A stretch of DNA of 64,000 nt, from NCBI GenBank assembly GCA_950022655.1, contig OX465584.1:43940723-44004722 (forward strand). The letters are read 5' to 3'. The DNA comes from Alentia gelatinosa (taxonomy: Eukaryota; Annelida; Polychaeta; Phyllodocida; Polynoidae). The notes beneath the pieces are model-generated. The model was not told where the DNA came from. It did not search any database and was given only the letters and a program-made list of their open reading frames with translations. This document shows, one piece after another, positions 23,768 to 35,036 of this stretch. The first letter of the stretch is position 1; every line of letters begins with the position of its first letter. A program made the translations under genes and the position numbers.

Positions 23768-24908
23768 ACTGGACCGCAAAACCTTAAGACCCACTGGTGC
23801 TTGATATGTTTGGATCCTCGACTCAGGCAGTTGCCAAAATAACATGTAGACTGGTTGCAAGTGGGTTAGAGAAAACGATCCATAGGCTGAATATAATCAA
23901 ACCTCTTAATTGTTATTCATTTATAATTACACGCTCGTTCATCAAGGGAAAACATACTATTTGATCCAAGTGGTGAAGGCCAGATAGTGTCCACCATTCT
24001 GCCTTAGATGGTGCATCGCCTCTGACAGAAGAACTACTTATCCCGGCGCCTCCAAGCAGTCTGCAAACGAGACGAGCCTCACCGCAGATCACCGAGGAAT
24101 CAGCATTTATTTGGCGGGTGCACTTTGTATGTTGAATCATTTATTAGAATATTTAAGAAGTTATAATTTGACAGGTTATCAATGTTTTACGCATCCCATT
24201 CATTTCGAACCAATATCAACAAATCATTTTAGGGGTCTCGCCAGAGGAAAAGGGGCTTGATCTATAGTTCAAGATCGCTCAGTAAAACATGCTACCGGTC
24301 CTAATATTCACTTGGAGAGGTATCCAGTCTAATATCCAGGTAGCCATGTGCTCGCTAGAACCGGGAGCCCGGTTCCGCAGCAAATTCTAACAGGTAGAGA
24401 GGAAGTGTGCATAATGAATGCCACGTTAAAACACGCATTTGATGAGGTTTGCGCCACATCAATTAAGGACTCAGCATGACATCATGTCGTGTTGGATCTG
24501 ACACTTTATCATTCTGCTGGCTTCGTGGTCAGCCATTTCATTCGTCTGTTGTGATGTTACACTCTCCATAGCGCATATCTCTGGAGGGAAAGTGCCCGAC
24601 TGGGACCCTGCTGGGAGCGCCTCTGAACAATGCCTTTCGAGCATCGCCTAAACAATTGTTCATAATATATAATGTAGTATATAATATATACCATGAACAC
24701 ATGTGGCGTTCATCTTTGATAAATGACCGTGGGCAATTTGAACAATTAAAAGGTTTGTATTTTCCCTGTCAGTGGATCAGCCTCAATCTGGGCTTGGCTG
24801 CTGTGTTAACCGACAACCCCTAGACTGGTTACATGCCCCACTGAATAATGGGACTGGTAACGCACAGCTTAAGCAGTGAGTGTGAGACCTTGAACTTACA
24901 ATGGTTCC
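23768..24908. other. No gene supported
   Basis: A possible short + exon after an acceptor at about 24006 (frame with GASPLTEELLIPAPP) is too weak to call. Otherwise featureless. Confidence 0.35.
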
Positions 24909-25734
24909 CTGGGCCCTGTTTTTCAGTTGAGACGATCTCAAGTTGAGACCGTTTGAAAGGCAAACTGTTTTTCAGTTGAGACGATCTCTGGGGATCTCAG
25001 GCTGAGACTGAGATGTGACTGTTTTGGGTGATTTCAGTGTTTTTCAGTTGTGATGATCTCAAGGGATCTCAAGTGAAATGGTCTCCCAAACGGTCTCAAC
25101 CTGAGACCAGTTGATACTTGTCATAACTTATTGTTTTTAGGTGCTAAAACTTATTCAAATTAGAAAATATTTAGGGCGAAGGATACTAATAATCTGACAT
25201 ACCTATATCCCAAATTTCATATTTTTCTTGTGGTTATTAAGACTGTGATGAACATTTGTCTGGAAATCTGAAAAATGCAGGCACTGCCCCACTCAACCAG
25301 CTTGTGTATACCTACTGTAATGCTCGATTTTATATGAGCAAGGTAGGGTCAAGGTCACTCCATATTTACAAATAACAACACTACCCATTCACTAAGAAAA
25401 ACATGTCTGACTCTTGAAATATTCAATAGAAAATTATGAAATCGTTGGAATTGATAGGATGGACATGGACAATTATTCGCTGTAAATATGGTTTAATTTG
25501 AATAAGAATAAGTGTCTCAAATCAATAATTTCTGAGTGCAGTATCTTGTACCTAACAGAAATGATCTCTGGGGATCTCAGCTAAAACGATCACAACCTGA
25601 GATCACCCTGAGATCCGCTGTGGCGAGCTGAGACCATGACTGAAAAACACCTGCAGCCATTGATCTCCCAAATGGTCTCAGGATCGCTCACAGATCTCAG
25701 CTAGCGATCGTCTCGGCTGAAAAACAGGGCCCTG
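24909..25734. mobile_element. Family-F2 element, complete copy
   Basis: Starts CTGGGCCCTGTTTTTCAGT and ends with the inverse (25716-25734), the same termini as F1, but the interior is built on GATCTCAAGTTGAGATC-type palindromes. The terminal word TTTTTCAGTTG recurs at about 24970 and 25042, as if the left end had been repeated. Non-autonomous. Confidence 0.75.
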
Positions 25735-25755
25735 GTCCATTGCAGTGGCAAGGAT

Positions 25756-25815
25756 TGTTTGTTTGTTTGTTTGGGTAGTTTAACGTCCAATTTGTTCAAT
25801 TAGACTTAAAGTGGC
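25756..25815 (-). repeat. 3' tail fragment of the SINE
   Basis: (GTTT)n followed by GGGTAGTTTAACGTCC and the next 30 bases match the start of the copy at 46713. Only the tail end is present. Confidence 0.65.
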
Positions 25816-26837
25816 AAGGAGAAACGCCAACTCTTTCCATCATGCATTTTGACGAGCATCGTATGGTGGACACCACGTTCTAACTAGGAACAATTGCTAT
25901 GTTCATCAAATCAATGAGCATGGAATTATAGAAAAGAATTAAAAGGTTTGCTATGTTCATCAAATGAATGAGCGTGGACTTAAAAAAGGAACAATTAAAA
26001 GGTTTGTTTTATATTCAGTCTAAGGGTCATTTTCTTTAACCCACTTAACACCCAGCCAACCTGCCATTTCTAAAACTGTCTTTGAAGCGTCCAAATATAT
26101 CAATCACCATTGGGTGAATAACGTATCACGGTCTCTGGTGACTGATCATGGTCAGCTGAGCACGCCTCTAAGATTAAGACACTCGCCCTCTGCACCCTTC
26201 CAATATCACAGAGCTCGCATGTAGATAGAGAATGGTTATATTTTTGCAGCAAGCTCAGGGTCTATGTAATCTCTCCAAACTCTTTAACCTTTAGGCAGCG
26301 TATCTGAGCGCGAGTATCCCACGCTCAATAAAGGGTAAGCTCTATACAGCAGAGCTTAGTCCTGTGTCGGATAATAATGTAAAGATATTCACGCCAATCC
26401 TCTTGTCTATTGCTGACCCTGTCCCAGTTCTGTTAACTTGGGGAACACTTTCGACGTTTTCTGCTGTTGCCTGTATTTGGTCCGATAGTTTGTCAGATCA
26501 TAGTTGTAGGATATTAATCATAATGATATATGAACATAAACCTATTTCCTGGTGAGCATTGGTGCCAAGAGTGGGATATTTGGGTCCCATGTACTATTTA
26601 CCATCCTGCCTGACATTATTGTGAGTCATTCTCTGCCAATACATTATCCATAGACCTAGAGATATATATTGACAATAAGGCTCAATCACGAATATGTGCT
26701 TGTTCGGAAATGGGAGCTTCATATGGATTCACATTTATAATCTATGTCAAGGCTGATACATTTAGCTTGTGCATGTACACGTATATTTGAGTGTATGTAG
26801 AATATGAATAATTCAATCAAATTTGCACGTTTTTCAG
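25816..26837. other. No gene seen
   Basis: Contains a local duplication: GCTATGTTCATCAAATSAATGAGC appears in two forms near 25900 and 25952. Otherwise unique AT-rich DNA. Confidence 0.4.
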
Positions 26838-26927
26838 AATGCTATTACTTCTTTGATATGACATGTGATGTTACACTGAAAATCTCTTCATGCAGTGTAT
26901 TCTGCGACACAACCAAATGCATTTCAG
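26838..26927 (+). CDS. Candidate 90-nt Cys-rich exon, phase 1-1
   Basis: Bordered by a good acceptor (TTTTTCAG) and a good donor (GTACGT at 26928). It encodes 29 residues with five cysteines in the pattern C-x7-C-x8-C-x3-C-x4-C. A symmetric phase 1-1 Cys-rich exon is typical of extracellular modules. No named domain is recognised and no partner exon was found. Confidence 0.3.
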
Positions 26928-27419
26928 GTACGTCTGTGAACAGCTGCTCATTGACCATAGGGGTGGATATTTGCATTCTGTGTTTATGAGTCACCCAAAA
27001 CCATTATGTACATCAATCACAACGGTTGTGGAATACGCCTACCGGGTATGATTAATTCGCTTGTCTACGTGGTGAATATCATAGAGTAAATAATCAAACA
27101 CATTATTTGAATTTTACCTGCATGCTGTAGCAAAATAGCTGCCAGAGCGTTTATTGAGCGCAGGAAACATGCTCAAATACGTCATCTAGAGGTTAGAATG
27201 CACACACAGGCTTCCAGTTTACTGCAGAGAATCTAATACTTCACTATCAATGTTCCAACTATAAAGACCTGGTTAGATGAGCAGTGGTCCAGTATCAAGC
27301 CTTGCCATACCCCCTGCCCCATTACTGACTTGGTTCCTAAAAATAGACATTTTTATTTCTAGTCTTTTTGAAGACAAAAGGATTCACTATGTCAATCATA
27401 TCATGAAATAACATGAGCT

Positions 27420-27517
27420 AAGGGAGGGAGGGAGGGAGGGAGGGAGGGAGGGAGGGAGGGAGGGAGGGAGGGAGGGAGGGAGGGAGGGAGGGAGGGAGGG
27501 AGGGAGGGAGGGAGGGA
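27420..27517 (+). repeat. (GGGA)n microsatellite
   Basis: About 24 uninterrupted copies of GGGA, a purine-only tract of nearly 100 bases. Confidence 0.97.
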
Positions 27518-28845
27518 GCTACCTGAGGGCGATTTCAATTGGCAATTAGCGATTCTCTAAGTACATAGGAAACGTTTTCAGATAGCTTCATGGTGATAGC
27601 TTCATGGATGAGTGCACACAGACCTGTCTGCATGCACCCTAGCCATGTAGTGGACAAAACTTTGTTTCTATGTACACCAATAAAGTAGGTCAAGCCAATA
27701 TCTGGTGGTAAATGATATTGCAAATAATTTTACAAACCAATATCATTTGACTGGGTCTTGACTGATTCCTATAACAAAGTTATGAACCATTTTGACTTCT
27801 ATCTGTGTGTAAATATCCTGAATAAACCATCCATTCATACACCTGCTGCCCCCCCCCCCCCCCTCGCATTATGAGATTTAGAAAAAATACATGAATAGCA
27901 CATCAAATATGTATTTTGCCTAAATAATGACACTTCCTAGGGTGTAATTAACTGTCAGTGCCACTTATGGAGATGTTACACTAATGCTCACTATAAATCA
28001 ATATTGAGTAAACATCTATTTGAGCCCAAAATTCCCCCCACTTTTAACGAATACTTGAATATCTCAGCAAATATAGAACCTACCTAGAAAATTCCACTTC
28101 CTAGCACCTACTGTTTTTTGTTCTCTTTCAAAAGAGGCATATTATATTATGATTGAACCAGTTTTACAGGTGGAAATATGTCCATAAAGGAGTTCTTAAA
28201 AATGGACCTGTGACTCATAATCCCCCCCCCCCCCAACTGAATTCTCTTTTTTCTGAAAATCCATGTCAAAATACTAAATACTAAAACTGTCAGGTATTGT
28301 ATGGCCATAAAACCTTCTGTCCAAAACAGAAACCATATTCCTATCTCTACTTAGTGAGCTATAAAAAGCAAAAATGTGGTCAGGTCATCTAGTGACTCTA
28401 CAAGCATGTGTACTACAGTAGGCTATCGCCATAACCTAAAGACCAACCGTCCACCTGCTAATAAACACTTAGTCATGGCTACTGTAATCAGCTACTAGAA
28501 AAGGAAGCCTTTTGATAATAATATTGTCGAAATGTGGTATTTACATGACATGTAGTTAGTTTCATTATGTAATCCAGTTTATGACACTTGAGAACGACTG
28601 TCAAATTAATTCTCTAGGTTTATTGAAACATTTTTATACTTCATTCTAAAATAAATACAGATGGCTCAAAAACATAATGTCTTATATTCTCTTACTTTTA
28701 TTTCATAAAGTAATTTAGGTATACCGCGCTCCTCCGTTGTAAATGGAAATAACACTAGCTCCTAGTTAATTATGGCTGGGGGCAGACTCAATCCTTGCAA
28801 TATGAATCGATCCCAAAAAAGTTGCCTACCATATGGGAATATAAA
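27518..28845. other. No gene seen; poly(C) tracts
   Basis: Runs of C occur near 27848 and 28223. Otherwise AT-rich sequence up to the 5' LTR. Confidence 0.45.
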
Positions 28846-29665
28846 TGTAGGGGCCGGGGTAGTCGAGCAGTATTGTTTCACTTTACGCTAGATGGCGCGA
28901 GTGCTGATCCCTGCTGTGCGGTAACGCCGGCAGACCCATGTATGCAAATACTACGAGGTCGCCCGCATTACGTAACTCAGTCAGTATATAAGACTGAGTC
29001 CACAGAGGGTTGACAGGAGTTCTCGCGGTGCCTCTTAGTCGAGTGAACGCCTGGAGCCTCAAAAGTTGGTAAGGTTGTTTCGGAACATTTCAATGGTGAA
29101 GAGACCAGAATCTCTTCCCACGCTAGTTGGTGCCCCGTAGCACTGACCTACTGTAATCTTTATACTGAATAAACGTCTGTTTGTTTGTTTGTGTTTGTGG
29201 GTTTGATTTAACATCCAGTTAACCATTGAACGTTCTTACCAGACTTTTTCAAGGTTCTTTTACACCACAAGGGTGGTGATCGAATCTATGAAATGAATTT
29301 AGGAAGAAATCCCACCCCTACACATTTACCAAGGTGAGAATTCTTTTACTTCCCACACCACATAGACATGGTATGAGAAGGATTGGCCTTTGATATAGCA
29401 GTAAATCTACCACTGCTGGGGGGTGTAGGAGAAAAGTGGCTGCAGTGGGACCCGAATCAACAAAGTCCCGTGCTCTTTACCACTGAGCTAACTCCGCACC
29501 CACCCTTTAGTTATGCTGCAAGCATATCCAGTCTGCACCATGAGGAGGTGAGGCGACCAAGAGGGTGAACAGATTGGTAACGTCTGTATATCGAAATAGA
29601 CCGGAGTCTGGTTCTCCCTGCCCTTTCCAGTGGTTCATTCTGAACCCACCCGTGCTCCGCAGGAG
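28846..29665 (+). repeat. 5' LTR of Gypsy element 2, interrupted and truncated
   Basis: Starts TGTAGGGGCCGGGGTAG, matching the 3' LTR start at 39613. A TATATAAG box is at 28985 and AATAAA at about 29169. A SINE is inserted after 29180. The LTR resumes at 29588, lacks about 45 bases relative to the 3' LTR, and breaks off near 29665, where gag sequence begins. Confidence 0.8.
29181..29578 (-). mobile_element. tRNA-derived SINE, copy 1, inside the 5' LTR
   Basis: Flanked by a 9-bp target duplication AACGTCTGT (29172-29180 and 29579-29587). On the minus strand it has a tRNA-like head (TTAGCTCAGTGGTAAAGAGC box A; a box-B-like GATTCGGGTCCCA) and a (CAAA)n tail. Compared with copies 2 and 3 it lacks the outermost 5' bases. 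Confidence 0.85.
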
Positions 29666-30348
29666 GCTGAACCAAATCCCCAGAGGAAGACGTTGGACGC
29701 GGCTGAGCAATTGAGCTCAACCACCGGATTCTGTGAGGATGTCCAGTGCAATGGGTGGAGTACCACTGCCGCACTGCCGCACCTCATGAGAGCATTCGAG
29801 AAGGACCCGGTACGCGCCTACCGGCATTCAGCTACTCCCGGTTGGGATGCCCTGGTAGAAGTGGCATCTTACTACTGTGGAAAGCTCGTAACGCTGAACC
29901 CCCCCTCGACTTTCCTAAGCCGGGTGCAGGGTAAGGATGAGTCCGCCCGTGCCTATGTGTTAGCCTTACAGCAACTGCTGATGGAGGTTTACCCAGGGAC
30001 TAGATTGGACTCGCCGGCGCTGCATGAGGATCTAAAAACACAGTTTGTCAAGGGTCTCAGAGACGAGGACATCCGAAACGAGGTGGTCTCGAAATGGGAC
30101 TCTGGAATGAGCCTCATTCAGGTGCTGAGAATAGTGGACACCTATGAACAAAGGTGTGCCCTGTTCGGAGAGTATAGCAAACCTGTGGGTAAAACCCAGG
30201 TAGCTGCACTAAGCCCATCCTGGGAACAGGATATGTTAGAGGCGGAAGAAACCAGCGACCCAGAAGTGGAAGATATACTTTCCGCGGTAAGGTCAATGGT
30301 GATCGGACTCCATAATTTCCCTGGTAGGGGCAGAGGCCAGCTGAATCC
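29656..30348 (+). pseudogene. Gag capsid region of Gypsy element 2
   Basis: The frame from 29630 reads a retrotransposon Gag capsid: W(D)ALVEVASYYCGKL, ARAYVLALQQLLMEVYPG, LKTQFVKGLRDEDIRNEVV, and the final helices up to YEQRC. No CCHC knuckle follows; the sequence jumps near 30348 into pol. Gag would form the virus-like particle. Confidence 0.8.
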
Positions 30349-30360
30349 AGGGAAGGTGAT

Positions 30361-30786
30361 TTACCGTTGGACAATTCTATGTTTGAGCCTGATCCGATGT
30401 TGTTCCCTGACAGAGGATTGCAGGCTTGGGATACCCTGGTGGGTAATGCCCGGGTAGGATCCATACCTGTTAGTAATCATACTACGGAGAGGATTGTGTT
30501 GAACAAAGGTGACATCGTTGGTCGAGTAATGTTGGCTAACGTGGTAGATACAGTGGAGGCTTGTCCTCTAGGTGTCGCGCCTATTCCCAACACCGAGCCA
30601 GGTATCTGGCCAGGTTCTCTGGAAATCAACAACCCGGACATGGTGAGAGTAGGATGTGTGAACGCAAACTTGGGAAGTAATCCTGGGTCTGCAGTTCTGC
30701 ACGAGACCCTAGAAACTCTGGTAACCTCTTGGGATGCGTTAAATGACGCTGAGCGGAAGGAGTTACGGAGTACGCTAGGCCGGTGA
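30361..30786 (+). pseudogene. Protease-RT linker of Gypsy element 2
   Basis: Frame with FEPDPMLFPDRGLQAWDTLVG and SIPVSNHTTERIVL, homologous to 12094-12535. The protease that should precede it is missing, which points to an internal deletion between gag and this region. Confidence 0.7.
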
Positions 30787-30837
30787 CGTAAGATCTTTGC
30801 ATGACCAGGAGATCCCCTCGGGAGGACTGATCATGTA

Positions 30838-31626
30838 GAGCACCACATAGACACAGAGGGAAACATTCCATATAGACTACCTTACCGAAGATTACTGCCT
30901 ATCAAGCAGGAAGCTTTGGAGGAGGAATTAAGGAAAATGCTTTCACAAGAGGTGATCATACCCAGCGAAAGCCCTTGGGCCACCCCTGTGGTTATGGTTA
31001 CTAAGAAGGATGGTACTTGCCGGTTCTGTATCGACTACAGAAAACTGAATGGTATCACCCGGAAGAACGCCTACCAAATACCGAGTCCCAACTCTTTGGG
31101 AGGGAACCAATGGTGTTGTACCTTGGATCTCCAATCTGGATATTGGCAGGTGAAGATGGCTAGTGAGGTTCAGCCTAAGACGGCCTTCACTACCAATTAA
31201 GGGCTGCATGAATTTACAGTAATGCCCTTTGGCCTCTTCAATGCACCCCCGACGTTTGAATCCATGATGGATCAGAGGTTGAGAGGTTTGCAGTGGAAGA
31301 AATGTCTGGTTTATTTAGATGATATAATTGTTTTCTGGAAGACTAAATGTCTAAATAACCTCGCTGAGGTATTTGAGCGTATAGAGTCCTATGGCTTGAA
31401 ACTCAAACCTCAGAAGTGCCGACTGTTTAAGCGCTCTGTGGAATACTTGGGTAGGATAGTTGCTGGTGATGGATTCCGCGCTGACCCGTCCAAGTTAGGG
31501 GTGGTAGCCAACTGGCTGCGACCACGGAATATAAAAGAAGTGAGATCCTTCCTCGGATTCTGCTCAATTACCGTGACTTTATCCCTGGTTTTTCCGAAAC
31601 TGCACACCCGCTACAACAGTATGTAG
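30838..31626 (+). pseudogene. Reverse transcriptase of Gypsy element 2
   Basis: Begins HIDTEGNIPYRLPYRR and continues with VMVTKKDGTCRFCIDYRKLN, LDLQSGYWQV, MPFGLFNAPPTFE and the catalytic YLDD (about 31312), then the thumb and YLGRIV. An in-frame TAA at 31198-31200 breaks the palm, and a frameshift near 31570 shifts the connection region. All fingers-palm motifs are otherwise present in order. Confidence 0.9.
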
Positions 31627-31640
31627 TCCATGACAAAGCA

Positions 31641-32239
31641 GGAAAGTCAAAGGATATCCTATGGAATCCCATGGCTGAGGATGCTTTCTCGGGACTAAAG
31701 AGAAGGTTTTAGGAAACTCCAGTCCTTCATTACCTGTTGCCTCAGGGCCGGTTCATTTTTGATACCGATGTGAGCAACGATAGTATTGGAGCGGCTTTGT
31801 CCCAGATACAGGGCGGAACGGAAGTTCCGATAGCCTTTGCGAGCAATAGCTTGAATAAGGCGCAAAGGAACTACTGCACCACTAAGAGAGAACTCTTAGC
31901 GGTCGTTGTATACGTAAGGAAATATCGAGACTTCCTCGGGGGTGAAGATTTCACATTACGTACGGATCATTCCTCGTTGAAATGGCTCTTTAACTTTAAA
32001 CATGCCGAAGGAATGATTGGCAGATGGTTGGCGGCTCTGTCCGAAATAGGACGTAAGAACTGCCAGATAGAGCACAGACCCGGTAAGGCACACATCAACG
32101 CACATAGTCTCTCGCAGAGACCATTGCGTAAGTTTTATCAGTGGACACTGGAACAAAGCTGTGAAGCCCAAAAAGGTAATCCGGATATGTCCTGGATGGT
32201 TAAGCTGATAAAGAATGGCCTCCATAGACCCAGAGGATA
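31641..32239 (+). pseudogene. RNase H domain of Gypsy element 2
   Basis: FIFDTDVSNDSIGAALSQ (catalytic DTDxS), YCTTKRELLAVV (catalytic E), RTDHSSLKWL (catalytic D), IEHRPGKAHINAHSLS (normally NADxLSR). The frame is open from 31737 to the stop at 32238-32240. An in-frame TAG at about 31711 precedes it. Confidence 0.88.
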
Positions 32240-32429
32240 AGAACTCTCGATGGAAAGCCGGGAGTTCCAGACACTCTGCAGTCAGTGGACAGAGTTACAG
32301 GTTAGGGATGATGTGCTATATATATTTACGCGGACGTGGCGTTGGTGTTGGCGACTACTGAGCAAGTCAATGATGTGCTATATAGGTTGAGAACCACTGT
32401 GTGCCCAGTACCGCAACACTTACAGCTGG

Positions 32430-33412
32430 TTGTACCCATATCGCTACGTCCCTGGCTAATGACTCTATGCCATGAGCATTGACGTTCGGCACATTTCAGC
32501 AAGCGTAGGACTGCCGCTAAGATAAAGCGACACTACTGCTGGCCCCGAATGAGCGCAGACATGGGTCAGAGATGGGTCCTTGAATGCTCAATCTGTTGTA
32601 AGGTTAAGCCCGGTGAAGGCCTAGGGAAAGTGCCATTACATCAGGAGCTATTCGGAGTCAGGTTTGCTTGCATTGCTCTCGATATCATTTCTGGTATCAG
32701 GTCTGATGACGGCAACACTTGTGTGATGGTGGTGATGGTTTATTACACGAAATATGTGCTGATCTATCCCATGAAAGATCACAAGGCCGCTAACTGTGCG
32801 GAAGCTCTTGTGAAGAATTGGGTGCTACCTTTCGGAGCTCCGAGTGTTTTACATTCCGACCAGGGATGAGAGTTTGAATCTCAAATCTGGCAGGGAATGG
32901 ATATAAAGAAAACACGCACCAACCCTTAGCGACCCCAGTCGGATGGGATGGTAGAACGGTTCAATAGAACGTTGATACAGTGCTTGCGCACTATGGTCAA
33001 TGAGAGCCGCAGTAACTGGCCGCATTTAAAGCGCACGCTTACAATGGGACTAATCATTCTAGTACGGGGTGTTCACCTAATCTACTTGTCTTCAGAGAAG
33101 AGATAGTGATGCCCGCAGACATAGTCTATGGAGTGCCCGGGATGTCTACGGAAGTACCATGCCCCATAGGTTTTGTAGAACAGCTTCGGGAACGCTTTGT
33201 GGAGGCTTATTACCGAGCAAGGTGAGGCCTGGAAAAAGCCCCGGAGTGGCAGAGGTCCGGACATGATGTTGGGCTAAAGCTGAGAGAGTTCCAGGTTGGA
33301 GATAGGGTGATACGATACCACACTCCGTTGGTCAACGTAAAACTCGATCCAAACTGGGATGGTCCGTTCAGAGTAGTTGAAGTGCTGTCAGATATGACAG
33401 TAGTCATCATAG
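32430..33412 (+). pseudogene. Integrase of Gypsy element 2, first copy of its C-terminal part
   Basis: HHCC zinc region about 32468-32600 (ending CSICCKVKPG), core with ALDIISG (first D) and LHSDQG (second D), TGA at 32867 where REFES would follow, then after a small gap PQSDGMVERFNRTL with the third catalytic acid (E), giving a DD35E-type core. The C-terminal part (HTPLVNVKLDPNWDGPFRVVE) ends in the duplicated block. Confidence 0.85.
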
Positions 33413-34173
33413 ATGCATAACAAATGTCTTTGATGATTTCAGGGTTGAGAGGCGTGGAGTCGCTCTCAAGTTGATCGTATCACCATCTCTCATTGGTCGT
33501 ATATAAAGGCCTGGTTTTCGGGAGACAAGGCACTCTGGCCCAAGTGGCGTCCCAGGACACCCCCAGAGTGCAGTTGCTGGCCTCAGCATGGCTTAGCAGC
33601 ACGGAGAGTCGTGGGAACTCCCCACAGGGGGAGGGACCTGACCCGCAGGACTCGGCTCTGGAGATAAAGAAAACACGCACCAACCCTTACCGACCCCAGT
33701 CGGATGGGATGGTAGAACAGTTCAATAGAACGTTGATACAGTGCTTGCGCACTATGGTCAATGAGAGCCGCAGTAACTGGCCGCATTTAAAGCGCACACT
33801 TACAATGGGACTAATCATTCTAGTATGGGGTGTTCACCTAATCTACTTGTCTTCAGAGAAGAGATAGTGATGCCCGCAGACATAGTCTATGGAGTGCCCA
33901 GGATGTCTACGGAAGTACCATGCCCCATAGGTTTTGTAGAACAGCTTCGGGAACGCTTTGTGGAGGCTTATTACAGAGCAAGGTGAGGCCTGGAAAAAGC
34001 CCCGGAGTGGCAGAGGTCTGGACATGATGTTGGGCTAAAGCTGAGAGAGTTCCAGGTTGGAGATAGGGTGATACGGTACCACACTCCGTTGGTCAACGTA
34101 AAACTCGATCCAAACTGGGATGGTCCGTTCAGAGTAGTTGAAGTGCTGTCAGATATGACAGTAGTCATCATAG
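32902..34173 (+). repeat. Duplicated integrase segment, 761-bp offset
   Basis: Positions 32902-33412 recur at 33663-34173 with few differences. Between them (33413-33662) lies a copy of the TATA/hairpin spacer that also occurs at 34879-35064. The arrangement looks like a tandem duplication formed by joining the spacer back to integrase. Confidence 0.85.
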
Positions 34174-34965
34174 ATGAATGGACATGGATGCGCTACAAAT
34201 GTTGCTCGCTTGAGAGCATGGCACTGTACATGCAAGGAAGCTGGCTCTGATAGCGTGTAGTCTCAGCCCCGGCAGGTATTGCTTTCAGCGAAGCCCGCCC
34301 ACAGGGCAGGGAAGTCCCGAGTCAAAGCCGATAAGAAAGACAAAGGCACACCACCAACACGGCGGAAGACGATGACTGGGAGGATTTGAAGCCTGAGTGG
34401 AGGACTACAAAGGTCCTACTGATCGTTCTATGTATACGAAGCATAGAATGACAGCTAGGAGGAGAATAGAATTGGAAAACAATTCTGAAACCCGCCGCAG
34501 CACCCAGCTACGAGGTGAGACTGCGGTTAACTACAAGGCGTAGTGGTGCGGAATTGTTGTCGAAAAATATAACGAGAAGGCCGCTCACCAAACCTGAGCG
34601 TATCCTAGGGTTGGTTGATCGAATGAGATGACGGTTGAACTCAATTAAAGACGAATCTATGGCAGCAGTCCTGACGTTGCCCCCATAGAGGGCCCTCCAG
34701 AGGCTGCCATACTTGCCATAGCATTCAATTAATGGTTTAATCTCTCGATCATCAATCTGTACCTTCATGTGGTACGTAATGGCTGGTTAGATAGAAATGG
34801 AAACCCCCACGGGCAGGAACTCGGCTTGGCGCGGTGGAGCGTGGCCGAGATTCGCATCCGCTGGGAGCGAATCAAATGATGCATAACAGATGTCTTTGAT
34901 GATTTCAGGGTTGAGAGGCGTGGAGTCGCTCTCAAGTTGATCGTATCACCATCTCTCATTGGTCG

Positions 34966-34973
34966 TATATAAA
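34966..34973 (+). promoter_or_regulatory. Internal TATA box upstream of the third ORF, Gypsy element 2
   Basis: TATATAAA after the pol stop and 88 bases before the third-ORF ATG (35054). The same block, including this box, is present in the duplicated spacer (33500-33507). It is positioned like the box at 13380 in Gypsy element 1. Confidence 0.5.
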
Positions 34974-34996
34974 GGCCTGGTTTTCGGGAGACAAGG

Positions 34997-35036
34997 CACT
35001 CTGGCCCAAGTGGCGTCCCAGGACACCCCCAGAGTG
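34997..35036 (+). other. Leader hairpin before the third ORF, Gypsy element 2
   Basis: CACTCTGG (34997-35004) pairs with CCAGAGTG (35029-35036). Followed after 17 bases by ATGGCT, as in Gypsy element 1, where the outer stem is ACTCTGTG/CACAGAGT. Confidence 0.6.

Noticed and set aside
24006..24138. Possible + exon after CTGCCTTAG
   Set aside because: The stop comes after about 43 codons, no homology is seen, and the opposite strand is open over the same span.
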